From NCBI RefSeq assembly GCF_000018865.1, contig NC_010175.1, positions 4,774,001-4,838,000 of the forward strand: a stretch of DNA of 64,000 bases, written 5' to 3'. The DNA comes from Chloroflexus aurantiacus J-10-fl (lineage in GTDB: Bacteria > Chloroflexota > Chloroflexia > Chloroflexales > Chloroflexaceae). Positions 25,851-35,003 of this stretch are shown one piece after another (the stretch's first letter is position 1; the number at the start of each line of letters is the position of its first letter). The position numbers were made by a program, and so were the translations under genes. A model generated the notes under the pieces. That model ran no database searches, was not told the DNA's origin, and worked only from the letters and a program-made list of their open reading frames with translations.

Positions 25851-27047
25851 ATGACGCAGAGCCAGCCCGAGACCGACCGCGCCGCTCCTGCTATTAATCC
25901 CGCAGATTTGCAGGCACTGATCGCGCAGGGACGGCAACAAGGCTTCGTTACATTTGAGGATATTCAGCGGCTGGTTCCCAACCCTGATGAGTCGATTGAA
26001 TTGATCGACTCCATCTATGCCGCATTAGCCGAGGCCGGTGTTCCGGTTCAGGAAGGTGATGAAACAGCTCTGGACGATGAGCCGTCATCACCTGCCACAA
26101 TGGACCTCGATCTCGATGACGAGTTGTCAGACGCATTGCTCAGCGATAGCGTCCGCCTCTATCTGCGCGAAATTGGTCAGGTTCCCCTGCTCACCGCAGA
26201 ACAAGAGAAGCGACTCGCGCAGTTGATCGAGCAGGGCCAGGAGGCCGAGCGCAAGCTGGCGACGCTGCCACCCGATAGCCCGGAAGCAGCCCGCTTGAAA
26301 CAATTGAAGGCGAAGGGTGAAGAGGCGCGACAGCAAATGGCAGCCGCTAATCTGCGCCTCGTGGTTAGTATTGCCAAACGCTACCGTGACCGTGGCCTGC
26401 CCCTCCTCGATCTCATTCAAGAAGGCAGCCTCGGATTACTGCGTGCCATCGAAAAATTTGATTACACCAAAGGCTACAAGTTCAGTACATACGCCACATG
26501 GTGGATCAAGCAGGCACTTTCCCGGGCCCTCGCCGATCAGTCACGCCTGGTACGACTCCCGGTGCATCTTGGCGAAACCCTTAACCGGATTCAGTCGGCC
26601 CGTCGGCAACTCACCCAATCGCTCGGTCGTGAACCAACCGATACTGAGCTGGCGAACCATCTTGGGATGAGCGAAGAGAAGCTGCGCGAGCTGCGCCGTA
26701 CTGCCCAAGACCCGGTATCGCTGGCTACACCGGTCGGCGAAGAGGCCGACAGTACGCTGGCCGACTTCATTCCCGATCCGCACGCGCTCGATGCCGATGA
26801 TGCTGCTGCCAGCGGCATGCTGCGCCAGCAGATTACGGCTGCTCTCGATCAGCTCAGCGAACGTGAGCGACGGGTGCTTGAGTTGCGTTACGGCCTGGTT
26901 GATGGTCAGCCGCGCACGCTCGAAGAGGTCGGTAAAGCGTTTGGCGTTACCCGCGAGCGGGTACGGCAGATTGAAGTCAAGGCGCTGCGCAAGTTGCGCC
27001 ATCCACGGTTGGGCAAGCTGCTGAAGGATTACCTCGATCAAATTTGA
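25851..27047 (+). CDS. RNA polymerase sigma-70 factor, RpoD/SigA type
   Basis: 398 residues. Contains a region 1.1-like N-terminus ([35 protein letters not shown]), then an acidic stretch, region 1.2 ([22 protein letters not shown]), region 2 ([41 protein letters not shown]), region 3 and region 4 ending [21 protein letters not shown]. The presence of region 1.1 and full length argue for a primary sigma factor or a close paralogue; whether it is the only one in this genome cannot be told. It stands alone, followed by a palindromic terminator. Confidence 0.92.
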   Translation: MTQSQPETDRAAPAINPADLQALIAQGRQQGFVTFEDIQRLVPNPDESIELIDSIYAALAEAGVPVQEGDETALDDEPSSPATMDLDLDDELSDALLSDSVRLYLREIGQVPLLTAEQEKRLAQLIEQGQEAERKLATLPPDSPEAARLKQLKAKGEEARQQMAAANLRLVVSIAKRYRDRGLPLLDLIQEGSLGLLRAIEKFDYTKGYKFSTYATWWIKQALSRALADQSRLVRLPVHLGETLNRIQSARRQLTQSLGREPTDTELANHLGMSEEKLRELRRTAQDPVSLATPVGEEADSTLADFIPDPHALDADDAAASGMLRQQITAALDQLSERERRVLELRYGLVDGQPRTLEEVGKAFGVTRERVRQIEVKALRKLRHPRLGKLLKDYLDQI

Positions 27048-27065
27048 GGGTTTGCGGGTACGTTG

Positions 27066-27095
27066 GGGCACGTCGCGACGTGCCCATATTTTATT
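27066..27095 (+). terminator. Palindromic terminator after the sigma factor gene
   Basis: A perfect 20-base palindrome, GGGCACGTCG/CGACGTGCCC (27066-27085), followed by ATATTTTATT. Confidence 0.65.
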
Positions 27096-27109
27096 GACAG
27101 GCTAGAACC

Positions 27110-27560
27110 TCCCAGCCTGCCGGTATGGCAGCGCAGAGTATGACCATCACGCACTGGATTGGGTGCCTTACCCACTCATCATGCGCGTGGCGCGGCGTTT
27201 GGCGTGCGGCAGCCATGCTGCCGCGCCAGCCGTACACACGATCCGGTGCGTGGCACACCGTTGACCCAAGCACGGAGTCGGTCAGTATTGAGTCTGGTTG
27301 CCTTGATCGCTTGTTATGCGCGTGGCGCGGCGTTTGGCGTGCGGCAGCCATGCTCACGATCCAGCGCGTAGCCCACCGTTGACACAAGCATAGACTCGGT
27401 TAGTATTGAATCTGGTTGCCTTGATCGCTTGTTATGCGCGTGGCGCGGCGTTTGGCGTGCGGCAGCCATACTGCCGCGCCAGCCGTGCTCAAGATTCGGC
27501 GTTTGTCAGGCCGTTGACCCTGTTGGTTTGAGGGATGCCGTGTTTGCCTGTCACGATCAT
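27110..27560. repeat. Three tandem-like copies of the dispersed palindromic repeat
   Basis: Copies centred near 27210, 27340 and 27465. Each contains GCGCGTGGCGCGGCGTTTGG and a CGGCAGCCAT core; the first and third complete a hairpin with GCTGCCGCG. Copies two and three share a long identical lead-in (ttgccttgatcgcttgttatgc). Together with 27048-27109 this fills the gap between the sigma gene and the next gene; ORFs across it are repeat translations. Confidence 0.8.
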
Positions 27561-27620
27561 GGGGTCGGTCAGTAATGGCGGGTTTCCAGCCCGCGCGCAG
27601 CCATCCCCGCCACCGCCGGA

Positions 27621-28961
27621 TTACTTCCGTGCCAGATTAGCCGCCACCAGGATCGGATCCCAAACCGGCGCAAATGGCGGCGCATAGCTCAGATCAAGCT
27701 CAGCCAGATCATCAATCGTCCAGCCGGCTTGCAGCGCAGCCGCAATCGTGTCAATCCGCTTCGCCACACCTTCGCGACCAACCATCTGACCGCCTAGCAA
27801 ACGGCGTGTATTCCGATCAAATACCAGCGAAACGGTAATCGGCTGATGGCCCGGCATATAGTGTGCCCGTGAGCCAGCTGTGGCCTGCACCGCCTCGGCG
27901 GCAAACCCCTCGGCCTGCGCCCGTGCCAGTGACAGCCCGCTCATTGCGGCCTCTAGCGCAAAGACCTTGACCGCTACCGTACCGACAATACCACCAAACC
28001 GGGCATCGCCACCCGCCAGATTCTCACCGGCCACACGCCCCTGCTTGTTGGCCGTAGTACCGAGCGGCATCCATACCGGTTTCTGAATCACCCGATGCCA
28101 CGCTTCAGCCACATCACCCGCTGCCCACACCTGCGGAAGGTTGGTCCGCTGATGATCATCGACGGCAATCGCTCCGGTCGGCCCCAACCCGATCCCGGCA
28201 GCCTGGGCAAGCGCAACACCTGGTTTGACCCCAACGGCGAGAATCACAATCTCTGCCGGGATAGTCTGCCCTTCAGCGATAACCGCACGTACCCGTTCAT
28301 CGCCGACAAGCCCCTGCACCGTCTGGTTCAAACGCAGATCCACCCCCTGTCGGATCAGCTCTGCCTCGATCTGGCTCGCCAGATCGGCATCCATAGCCGG
28401 TAGCACCTGGGGCAACCGTTCGATCAGGGTGAGCGATATGCCATGCGCGGCCAGCGCTTCAGCCATCTCTAACCCGATATACCCACCCCCGATAATCACG
28501 CCGCTACGCGGTCGTTGTTCGTTCAACCATTCCTTGATCGCCAGCGCATCCTCAACCTGACGCAGCGCAAAGACACCCGCCAGATCAATCCCCGGTAAAG
28601 GCGGACGACCAGGTTGCCCACCTGTCGTCACCACCAGGTCGTCCCAATGGTCAACAAACTCGCGTTCGCTGCGCAAATCCCGCACACGCACCGTCTGCCG
28701 GTCTGGATCAATCTCCAGCACTTCGTGTCGCACCAGGGCTTGAATGCCTTGCCTGGCGAATTGCTCTGGCGTGCGCACGATCAGGTCTTCAACCCGCGCA
28801 ATCTCGCCCTTAATGGCATACGGAAAGCCACAGGCACCGTAGCTCACAAATCCCGACCGCTCATACACCACAATTTCAAGCGTTGGATCGGTGCGGCGGG
28901 CTTTGGCCGCTGCACTCATGCCTGCCGCCCCACCACCGATCACGACCACCCGTCGCCCCAT
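27621..28961 (-). CDS. cdr: CoA-disulfide reductase-like FAD/NAD(P)H oxidoreductase
   Basis: 446 residues. FAD-binding GGGAAGM near the N-terminus, NAD(P)H site GGGYIGLEMAEALAAHG near residue 160, and a single active-site cysteine C44 in SYGACGFPY, the pattern of CoA-disulfide reductase and NADH oxidase-type enzymes (S-x-x-x-C-x-x-P-Y). The C-terminal dimerisation domain is complete. By family it keeps CoA or another low-molecular thiol reduced, or acts on polysulfide. It is the last gene of a minus-strand run behind an arsR-type regulator, so it probably supplies thiol reducing power during metalloid stress. Confidence 0.88.
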   Translation of the reverse strand: MGRRVVVIGGGAAGMSAAAKARRTDPTLEIVVYERSGFVSYGACGFPYAIKGEIARVEDLIVRTPEQFARQGIQALVRHEVLEIDPDRQTVRVRDLRSEREFVDHWDDLVVTTGGQPGRPPLPGIDLAGVFALRQVEDALAIKEWLNEQRPRSGVIIGGGYIGLEMAEALAAHGISLTLIERLPQVLPAMDADLASQIEAELIRQGVDLRLNQTVQGLVGDERVRAVIAEGQTIPAEIVILAVGVKPGVALAQAAGIGLGPTGAIAVDDHQRTNLPQVWAAGDVAEAWHRVIQKPVWMPLGTTANKQGRVAGENLAGGDARFGGIVGTVAVKVFALEAAMSGLSLARAQAEGFAAEAVQATAGSRAHYMPGHQPITVSLVFDRNTRRLLGGQMVGREGVAKRIDTIAAALQAGWTIDDLAELDLSYAPPFAPVWDPILVAANLARK

Positions 28962-29023
28962 TCAAATCCTCCGGGTTGCTGAACAGAAAACACCTTTGAC
29001 TATAAAGATGCACTTGTCACCGC

Positions 29024-30247
29024 TCAGGTTACGTTTCCGCTCCCCACCAGCGCCAGCACCCCCAGCCCCAGCAACCCGATCAGACACCACGCCATCCCAT
29101 CATACCCGATCCATCCCACCAGCACCCCTGCACCCACCGGCGCCACCGTGCGGGCCACGGTCAGCAGCGCATTTTGCAGCCCGCTGATCACACCGTAGTT
29201 TGCCACCCCGTACTGTTCGGCAATCAGCGCTGCCCGCATGATCGTTTGGGTACCGGCCCCCGCTCCAAACAGCGCCACATAGACCAGCACAGCGATAGGG
29301 TGGGTTGAGAGCGTCAGAATCGCCAGGCCAATCATCTGCAACCCAAACAGACCGCCGGTCACCAGCCAGCGCGGCCAGCGTTCGCCGAGAGGGCCGATCA
29401 ACAGCCGACCGAGGAGCGACATCAAACCGTGCAGGCCGGCCATTGCCGAGGCGAAGGTAAGCTGTTCACCGCGACTGATCAGGTACGGAATGAGATGAAC
29501 GGTCATAGCGACCGTCGCAAAGCTGCTGATCGCAAACGCAAGGCTGATCAGCCAGAAGCGCGACCTGGCAACCACCGCTCGCCATTGTAATGAAGGTTCA
29601 GGTGGATGATTGAGATGGGGGTTTTGAGATACACCATCAGGTTCCAGCCCAAGATCCGCCGGACGGCGGCGCAGTATCAGCGCGTGCGGTGGTATTGTCA
29701 GAGAGAGTATCAGCGCCAGGACGATCAGGGCCGAACGCCAGCCCAGCCAATCGACCAGCCAGCCGGAAAGCGGGATGAAGACGAAACTGGCCCACGCCCC
29801 GAAAAAGGTCAAAATCTGCAAGGCCCGACCCCGTTCGCGGCGAAACCAGGTTGCGACAATCGCAAAGGCCGGCTCGTAGAGCACAGCAGCACTCGCCAAA
29901 CCAATCCCAGCCATCACCAGGTAGAGCTGCCCTGGCGTCGTGATTTGTGACCACACGACCAGCAGACCACATCCCAGACTTGAACCAGCCGTCATCAACC
30001 ACCGACTACCGGCCCGGTCGAGCCACCAGCCCACCAGTGGCGCTGCCAGACCATTGGTCAGCAGCGCCACCGCATAACCGGTAGCGACGACCAGTTGATC
30101 AACCGCTAAATCACGGCTCATCGGCAAGATAAAGACGCTGTAGGCATAGTACAAAATGCCCCACGAAATAACCTCCGTGATCGAAACGGTCAAGAGCATG
30201 ATCCAGCCGTAGTAGATACGACCGGAGTGTAAACGTTTTAACAGCAT
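29024..30247 (-). CDS. MFS transporter, oxalate/formate-antiporter-like family
   Basis: 407 residues, twelve predicted helices. The N-terminus (YYGWIMLLTVSITEVISWGILYYAYSVFILPM) and GWWLDRAGSRW loop are typical of the MFS_1 group often called monocarboxylate or oxalate/formate antiporters. It overlaps the upstream flavoprotein gene by ten bases (30238-30247), so both are translated together. Given the ArsR-type regulator at the head of the run, export of a metalloid or organic product of the flavoprotein is a reasonable inference, not shown by the sequence. Confidence 0.85.
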   Translation of the reverse strand: MLLKRLHSGRIYYGWIMLLTVSITEVISWGILYYAYSVFILPMSRDLAVDQLVVATGYAVALLTNGLAAPLVGWWLDRAGSRWLMTAGSSLGCGLLVVWSQITTPGQLYLVMAGIGLASAAVLYEPAFAIVATWFRRERGRALQILTFFGAWASFVFIPLSGWLVDWLGWRSALIVLALILSLTIPPHALILRRRPADLGLEPDGVSQNPHLNHPPEPSLQWRAVVARSRFWLISLAFAISSFATVAMTVHLIPYLISRGEQLTFASAMAGLHGLMSLLGRLLIGPLGERWPRWLVTGGLFGLQMIGLAILTLSTHPIAVLVYVALFGAGAGTQTIMRAALIAEQYGVANYGVISGLQNALLTVARTVAPVGAGVLVGWIGYDGMAWCLIGLLGLGVLALVGSGNVT

Positions 30248-31566
30248 GAGCGTGATGTTGGCTGCAATTCAATCGTGGCGGAAAACGTATTTGGCACTGG
30301 CGAACAGCACACACTGCCATCAGCATCTGGCCCGCTACAAACCCCTGTTTCCGGTAACGTCAACTCAAGTCGCTGCGCAGCTTGCCAATCACCACACAGC
30401 GCCGCAGTCACCGAACGCACCTGTTCGTAGCCGGTCAGCAGCAAGAAGGTTGGCGCCCGCCCGTAGCTCTTCATCCCGACCACGAAAAAGTCCGGTTCTG
30501 GATGCTGTAATTCTGTCACCCCGTGCGGTGGTACCGTCCCACAACTGTGCAGGTTGGGATCGATCAATGGGGCCAGCGCGACCGGAGCCTCAACAATCGG
30601 ATCGAGCGCCAGCCGCAATTCACGCACTGGTGCCAGGTCGGGTCGAAACCCGGTACAAACCACAATCTCATCGACTGGCGGCAGAGTACGTTCGCCATCA
30701 CGCACAATCAACCCATCGGCAGTACGCTGAACCTGATCGGTGTGCCAGCCCGTGACCAGACTCACCCGCCCCGAATCGACCAGTGCCCGTACCTGCTGGC
30801 CCAGTCGCCCCCGTTCCGCCAGCGCATCGGCCTCACCACCACCAAAAATCCGTTCGAGCGTAGTCGCATCACGCCGCACCACCCAGGTCACCTGGGTATC
30901 TGGGGCGGTCTTCCCGAGCCTGACCAGATCGAGCAGGGTATTGAACGCCGAATGCCCACTCCCGGCTACCAGCACTCGCCGGTTTGCGTAGCGCGCCCGA
31001 TCCCGACCAAGCACATCGGGAATACCGTAAAAGATATTGTCGGCGGCGTCGCGTTCACCAGGCGCCGGTACCCCGGCTGCACCTAATGGATTGGGCGAGA
31101 GATAGGTACCCGAAGCATCGATCACGGCCCGTGCCAGCAACAACGACTCTTGCCCGTTATCGTCAACGATTGTCAACTGAAAGGGCACACGCTGGCGATC
31201 ACGACCGCGCTGCCGGTCATGGCCACGACGGGCAACAGCCACGACCCGCCGGCGATAGCGAATATGCGGTGCAATCGCCGGCAGATCAGCCAGCGGCATC
31301 AGATAGTGCGCAACCAGTTCGGAACCGGTCGGAAATGTATCAGCCGACGGCATCTGCCAGCCGGCAGCAGAGAGCAGACGATTGGCTGCGGCGTCGACGC
31401 AATAGCGCCATGGCGTAAACATCTGCACGTGCCCCCAGCGTGAGACAGAAGCACCAGCCTGGTCACCGGCTTCCAGAACGATAAACGATGCACCACGTTC
31501 AGCGAGATGGGCAGCCGCAGCCAGACCAACCGGACCGGCACCGATAATCGCGATTGGGAGAGTCAT
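30238..31566 (-). CDS. Flavoprotein monooxygenase-like protein with cysteine-rich C-terminus (ArsO-like)
   Basis: 442 residues. FAD site IIGAGPVGLAAAAHLAERG at the N-terminus and an NAD(P)H site VLVAGSGHSAFNTLLDLV near residue 200 place it among flavin monooxygenase/thioredoxin-reductase-like proteins. The last 35 residues are unusual: C410, C420-C421 and C441-C442, the last pair being the final two residues. The CCSP motif there resembles CCAP in the neighbouring regulator. It follows an ArsR-type repressor with an operator-like site over its own promoter. It may oxidise or process arsenic compounds or thiols (ArsO-like), which is inferred only. Confidence 0.8.
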   Translation of the reverse strand: MTLPIAIIGAGPVGLAAAAHLAERGASFIVLEAGDQAGASVSRWGHVQMFTPWRYCVDAAANRLLSAAGWQMPSADTFPTGSELVAHYLMPLADLPAIAPHIRYRRRVVAVARRGHDRQRGRDRQRVPFQLTIVDDNGQESLLLARAVIDASGTYLSPNPLGAAGVPAPGERDAADNIFYGIPDVLGRDRARYANRRVLVAGSGHSAFNTLLDLVRLGKTAPDTQVTWVVRRDATTLERIFGGGEADALAERGRLGQQVRALVDSGRVSLVTGWHTDQVQRTADGLIVRDGERTLPPVDEIVVCTGFRPDLAPVRELRLALDPIVEAPVALAPLIDPNLHSCGTVPPHGVTELQHPEPDFFVVGMKSYGRAPTFLLLTGYEQVRSVTAALCGDWQAAQRLELTLPETGVCSGPDADGSVCCSPVPNTFSATIELQPTSRSCC

Positions 31567-31586
31567 GACGTGTCTTCCTTTCAGCT

Positions 31587-31592
31587 ATTATA
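31587..31592 (-). promoter_or_regulatory. -10 element of the flavoprotein-MFS-reductase operon
   Basis: TATAAT on the minus strand, about 20 bases before the start codon at 31566. It overlaps the inverted repeat at 31589-31610. Confidence 0.55.
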
Positions 31593-31610
31593 TCGAAGAT
31601 CATCGATATA
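31589..31610. promoter_or_regulatory. ArsR-type operator 2
   Basis: TATATCGA-N6-TCGATATA, a perfect 8-bp inverted repeat. Same geometry as the site over the arsR promoter (TATATTGA-N6-TCAATATA); the half-sites differ at one base. It covers the flavoprotein operon -10. Confidence 0.7.
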
Positions 31611-31618
31611 CAAACCAC

Positions 31619-31676
31619 AAAAAAACGCCTCTCCATCACCCCATCCAGATCAAGCCTTATCCGGCGTAAGAGAGGC
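31619..31676 (-). terminator. Possible terminator overlapping the arsR stop
   Basis: On the minus strand GCCTCTC (31676-31670 side) pairs with GAGAGGC (31633-31627), followed by seven T residues. The loop is long (36 bases), so strength is uncertain. Confidence 0.4.
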
Positions 31677-32033
31677 AAAAAACTGATCGATCAACAACCG
31701 CACTGTTGCCAGTGCATCCTGGCGAATCGCGTAATAAATCCACTGCCCGCGCCGCTCGCCCTCGATCAGACCACCATCGCGCAGCAATCGCAGGTGGTGC
31801 GAAACGGTTGGCTGCTTGACAGGAAGGGCCGCTTCAAGATCACAAACGCAGACGTGACCGGCATTGCGGGCCAGAATGGCCAGCAAGCGCAGACGGATCG
31901 GATGCGCAAGCAACGACAATGCATCGGCAAGCTGCGCAGCCTCAGCATCGCTGAGCGTGACCGTGATCGCCGGTGCACAGCAAGACATCACCTGCACGGC
32001 TGGTGTTTCCTGATCTGTAGGCTGTGCATTCAT
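31650..32033 (-). CDS. arsR: ArsR/SmtB-family metalloid-responsive repressor
   Basis: 127 residues. Winged-helix repressor with VCVCDLEAAL (C62-V-C64), the As(III)/Sb(III)-binding CVC motif of arsenic-sensing ArsR proteins, directly before the recognition helix KQPTVSHHLRLLRDGGL. A further pair C18-C19 (SCCAP) lies in the N-terminal tail. GGAGGTAGT precedes the ATG at 32033. The promoter and a perfect inverted repeat overlap just upstream, so it should repress itself; a matching site controls the next three genes. By family, binding of trivalent arsenic or antimony releases the repressor. A longer start at 32171 would place the promoter inside the gene and is rejected. Confidence 0.92.
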   Translation of the reverse strand: MNAQPTDQETPAVQVMSCCAPAITVTLSDAEAAQLADALSLLAHPIRLRLLAILARNAGHVCVCDLEAALPVKQPTVSHHLRLLRDGGLIEGERRGQWIYYAIRQDALATVRLLIDQFFASLTPDKA

Positions 32034-32062
32034 ACTACCTCCCCGAAATCTTCGACACAGGT

Positions 32063-32090
32063 AGTATAGCAGTATATTGAAGATTGTCAA
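32063..32090 (-). promoter_or_regulatory. arsR promoter
   Basis: Minus strand TTGACA (32090-32085), 16-base spacer, TATACT (32068-32063): close to consensus. The operator covers the -35 and spacer. Confidence 0.85.
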
Positions 32091-32096
32091 TATACT
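32071..32096. promoter_or_regulatory. ArsR-type operator 1
   Basis: AGTATATTGA-N6-TCAATATACT, a perfect 10-bp inverted repeat over the arsR promoter. Such AT-rich dyads are typical of ArsR/SmtB binding sites. Confidence 0.85.
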
Positions 32097-32184
32097 GTGC
32101 GTGGTGATATTAGCGTAAAGCCTGCGTGCCAGAACTTCAGCTACTCTTAATATTTCCTTAACCAACGACATAGCGTCAGAACGC

Positions 32185-32190
32185 TATAAT
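32185..32190 (+). promoter_or_regulatory. -10 element of the PstS-like/histidine kinase operon
   Basis: TATAAT 57 bases before the start of the PstS-like gene. The -35 region is weak, which would suit a promoter that needs an activator. Confidence 0.5.
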
Positions 32191-32247
32191 AAGACAGGTT
32201 GTGCGGTACAACAGAATGACGGCATTAAAGCATAAACACAGCCACGT

Positions 32248-33336
32248 ATGCGATTATTGCGTATCATCTACTTCAGTTTGATCACGCTCCTGCTTGTTGC
32301 CTGCGGTACAGGTTTATCACCTACCGCACAGCCAGAAGCTACCCCTTCTCCAACCTCCGAAGCGCCGCTGCTCTCGCCCACAGCGGCGCTTCGCTTGCCG
32401 GATACCGATCTCGCCCGGCTTGCCGGCGAAATCAAGATCGACGGATCGAGTACCGTCTTTCCAATCACTGAACGGGTAGCAGTTGCATTCGGCGACCTGG
32501 CTCCTGATGTTACAATCCGCCTGGGAGTGAGCGGTACAGGGGGTGGATTTACCCGCTTTTGCGCCGGTGAGACCGACATCTCGAACGCTTCGCGGCCCAT
32601 CAAGCAGAAAGAAATCGACGCCTGCGCGGCGTCTGGTATCACCTTTATCGAATTACCGGTCGCGTTCGATGGCCTGTCGGTGGTTGTGCATCCGCAAAAC
32701 ACCTGGGTCGACTGTCTGACCGTCGCTGAGCTGAATCTGATGTGGGCGCCAGAGGCAACCAACCGGATCACGCGCTGGAATCAGATTCGCGCCGAATGGC
32801 CCGCTGAGCCTTTGCATCTCTACGGTGCCGGTGTTGACTCCGGAACCTATGACTACTTCACCTCGGCAATTGTTGGCGCAGAGGGAGTGAGTAGAAGCGA
32901 CTATACTGCCAGCGAAGACGATTATCTCCTGGCCCAGGATGTTGCCGCCGACCGGCTGGGTTTGGGCTTTTTTGGCTATGCCTATTACGCTGAATATGCC
33001 GATCAATTACGTGCGGTCGCCATCGATAATGGTCAGGGCTGTGTTGCGCCAACAGTTAAAACAATTGTTGATGGAAGCTATCAACCGCTCTCGCGCCCAA
33101 TCTTTATCTATGTGCGCGCCGACAGTCTAAATCGACCAGAGATTGCAGCATTTGTCAGATTCTACGTACAAAATGGTGCCATGTTTGCTGAGCAAGCCCT
33201 GTACGTTCCCCTACCGGAAACTGTCTATCAGCTTGCCTTACAGCGGGTGGAGCGACGGATCACCGGTTCCGTCTTTTCCGGCGGGTCGCAGGTCGGTCTA
33301 TCAATCGAGCAACTGTTGCAACTAGAGGATCGCTAG
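32248..33336 (+). CDS. PstS-like phosphate-binding lipoprotein
   Basis: 362 residues. Lipoprotein signal with lipobox LVAC (C19), then a Pro/Ser/Thr-rich linker. The PstS-type fold follows: IKIDGSSTVFPITE for the first oxyanion-binding loop, GVSGTGGGFTRFCAGETDISNASRPIK for the second, and GVDSGTYDYF for the third. By family it binds phosphate outside the membrane. No pstC, pstA or pstB is nearby; the histidine kinase gene starts two bases after its stop. This points to a sensing rather than a transport role. The ligand could be another oxyanion. Confidence 0.88.
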   Translation: MRLLRIIYFSLITLLLVACGTGLSPTAQPEATPSPTSEAPLLSPTAALRLPDTDLARLAGEIKIDGSSTVFPITERVAVAFGDLAPDVTIRLGVSGTGGGFTRFCAGETDISNASRPIKQKEIDACAASGITFIELPVAFDGLSVVVHPQNTWVDCLTVAELNLMWAPEATNRITRWNQIRAEWPAEPLHLYGAGVDSGTYDYFTSAIVGAEGVSRSDYTASEDDYLLAQDVAADRLGLGFFGYAYYAEYADQLRAVAIDNGQGCVAPTVKTIVDGSYQPLSRPIFIYVRADSLNRPEIAAFVRFYVQNGAMFAEQALYVPLPETVYQLALQRVERRITGSVFSGGSQVGLSIEQLLQLEDR

Positions 33337-33338
33337 CG

Positions 33339-35003
33339 ATGCGCTTTCCGATTCGCGTAAAGTTGTTGGGAGCACTGGCCATCGACCTCCTGTTGATGAT
33401 GATCCTTGGCGTCTTTGCCATGCATCAGATGGCCGTCATGAATGAACGTGCCGTCTTCATTGAACGTCACACAATCCCATCGCTCGACACGGTTGGCGAT
33501 ATGACAGCAGCGATCAATCGCTATCGTGCTCGCCAGCTCGAATTTCTGATTTATACCAACAACGGCGACCGTGCCCGCATCCTTGATCAGATGCGTGTGA
33601 TTGAAACCGAAATGGCCGGCTACGTGCAGGCGTACCGTGCCCTAGTTGACTCCGAGAGCGAACGTCGTCAATTAAATGCTGTTGAAGCAGCCTGGCACGA
33701 GGTGGTGCGCGCCAATCACGAACGCTTCATTCCGGCTGTACGCCTGGTGAGCGATGGCAGTGTGCAGCCTTTCTATTCACGCATGAACCCCGTTTACGCC
33801 ACGCTTGATCGGGAAATGAACCTTCTGGTGCAAGAGAATCAGCAACAGGCACGGGCATCACTCGATGTTGTCGCCAGCAGTTATGCGACTGCGCGTACCT
33901 TCATCTTGTTCGATACAGCGGTTGCGATTATCATCTCGGCGGCGATTGGCTTGTTCCTGTCTGCCCGCATTGCACGTCGGTTGCGACGACTGGCCCATGC
34001 TTCTAATCGCGTAGCCGCCGGTGACTTTGTCGGTTCCATCAATGAGCGGACTCGTGATGAGATTGGCGATCTGGCCCGCGCATTCGATCAGATGTTGAGC
34101 AGCCTGCGGGCACAACGTGCCGAACTGGAAGAACGCAACCGCGCACTGCAAGAGAGTCTCTCGCGTCAGGCGCAGTTGATGGAAGAGATTGTGCGTGGCA
34201 AACAGGCCGAAGCTGAAGCAGAACGGGCGCGCGCTGCCGCAGAGGCCGCCAGTCAGGCCAAGAGCGCCTTTTTGGCGACAATGAGCCATGAACTACGTAC
34301 TCCGCTCAATGCCATTCTCGGATACGCGCAGTTGCTGCATCTGAGTAATGCCGTGAGTGAACCGCACGCTGACTATCTGGAGCGCATTCTCTCGTCTGGC
34401 CGTCATTTACTCACCTTGATCAGCGACGTACTCGATTTTGCCCGTATTGAACAGGGAGCACTCGAACTGGAGTACCGCCAGGTTGCAATCGCACCACTGG
34501 TCGAAGATGTGGCAACAATGACGCTGCCCCTGGCGCAACGCAACCACAATCAGGTGATCACCTGTTACCCGGCGGACATTGGCTCTATCGAGACCGATGA
34601 CCGCCGCTTGCGTCAGGTTTTGATCAATCTCCTCGGTAATGCAGCTAAGTTTACCGAACGGGGAACAATTCGGCTTAATGTTGTGCGAGAGCAGCGCCAC
34701 GGGATCGACGGCATTCGCTTCGACGTTATCGATACGGGGATTGGCATCCCCCGTGATAAGCAGGACAAACTCTTCAAACCGTTTAGCCAGATCGACGAGT
34801 CGGTCACCCGCCGTTATGAAGGCACCGGTCTCGGTCTGGCGCTCAGTAAGCAGATCGTGCTGGCCCTTGGTGGCACAATTGACGTAGAGAGCGACTTTGG
34901 TGTTGGCTCAACCTTCACCGTTTGGCTGCCCACTGCACCTCTTGCTGCGGCAGACTCCACATCGTTACCATCGCAACCACACCTGATAGGAGAACCCGCA
35001 TGA
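33339..35003 (+). CDS. Membrane sensor histidine kinase (4HB-HAMP-HisKA-HATPase)
   Basis: 554 residues. Helix 1 at about 8-28, an extracytoplasmic four-helix-bundle-like sensor (30-185), helix 2 at about 187-208, HAMP (210-262), a coiled coil with Ala/Glu repeats (262-308), HisKA with the phospho-acceptor H317 in FLATMSHELRTPLN, and HATPase_c with DTGIGIPRDKQDKLF and GTGLGLALSKQI. It follows the PstS-like lipoprotein by two bases and overlaps the response regulator by ATGA, so all three form one module. The binding protein probably presents its ligand state to the sensor bundle. That link is inferred from gene order. Confidence 0.92.
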   Translation: MRFPIRVKLLGALAIDLLLMMILGVFAMHQMAVMNERAVFIERHTIPSLDTVGDMTAAINRYRARQLEFLIYTNNGDRARILDQMRVIETEMAGYVQAYRALVDSESERRQLNAVEAAWHEVVRANHERFIPAVRLVSDGSVQPFYSRMNPVYATLDREMNLLVQENQQQARASLDVVASSYATARTFILFDTAVAIIISAAIGLFLSARIARRLRRLAHASNRVAAGDFVGSINERTRDEIGDLARAFDQMLSSLRAQRAELEERNRALQESLSRQAQLMEEIVRGKQAEAEAERARAAAEAASQAKSAFLATMSHELRTPLNAILGYAQLLHLSNAVSEPHADYLERILSSGRHLLTLISDVLDFARIEQGALELEYRQVAIAPLVEDVATMTLPLAQRNHNQVITCYPADIGSIETDDRRLRQVLINLLGNAAKFTERGTIRLNVVREQRHGIDGIRFDVIDTGIGIPRDKQDKLFKPFSQIDESVTRRYEGTGLGLALSKQIVLALGGTIDVESDFGVGSTFTVWLPTAPLAAADSTSLPSQPHLIGEPA

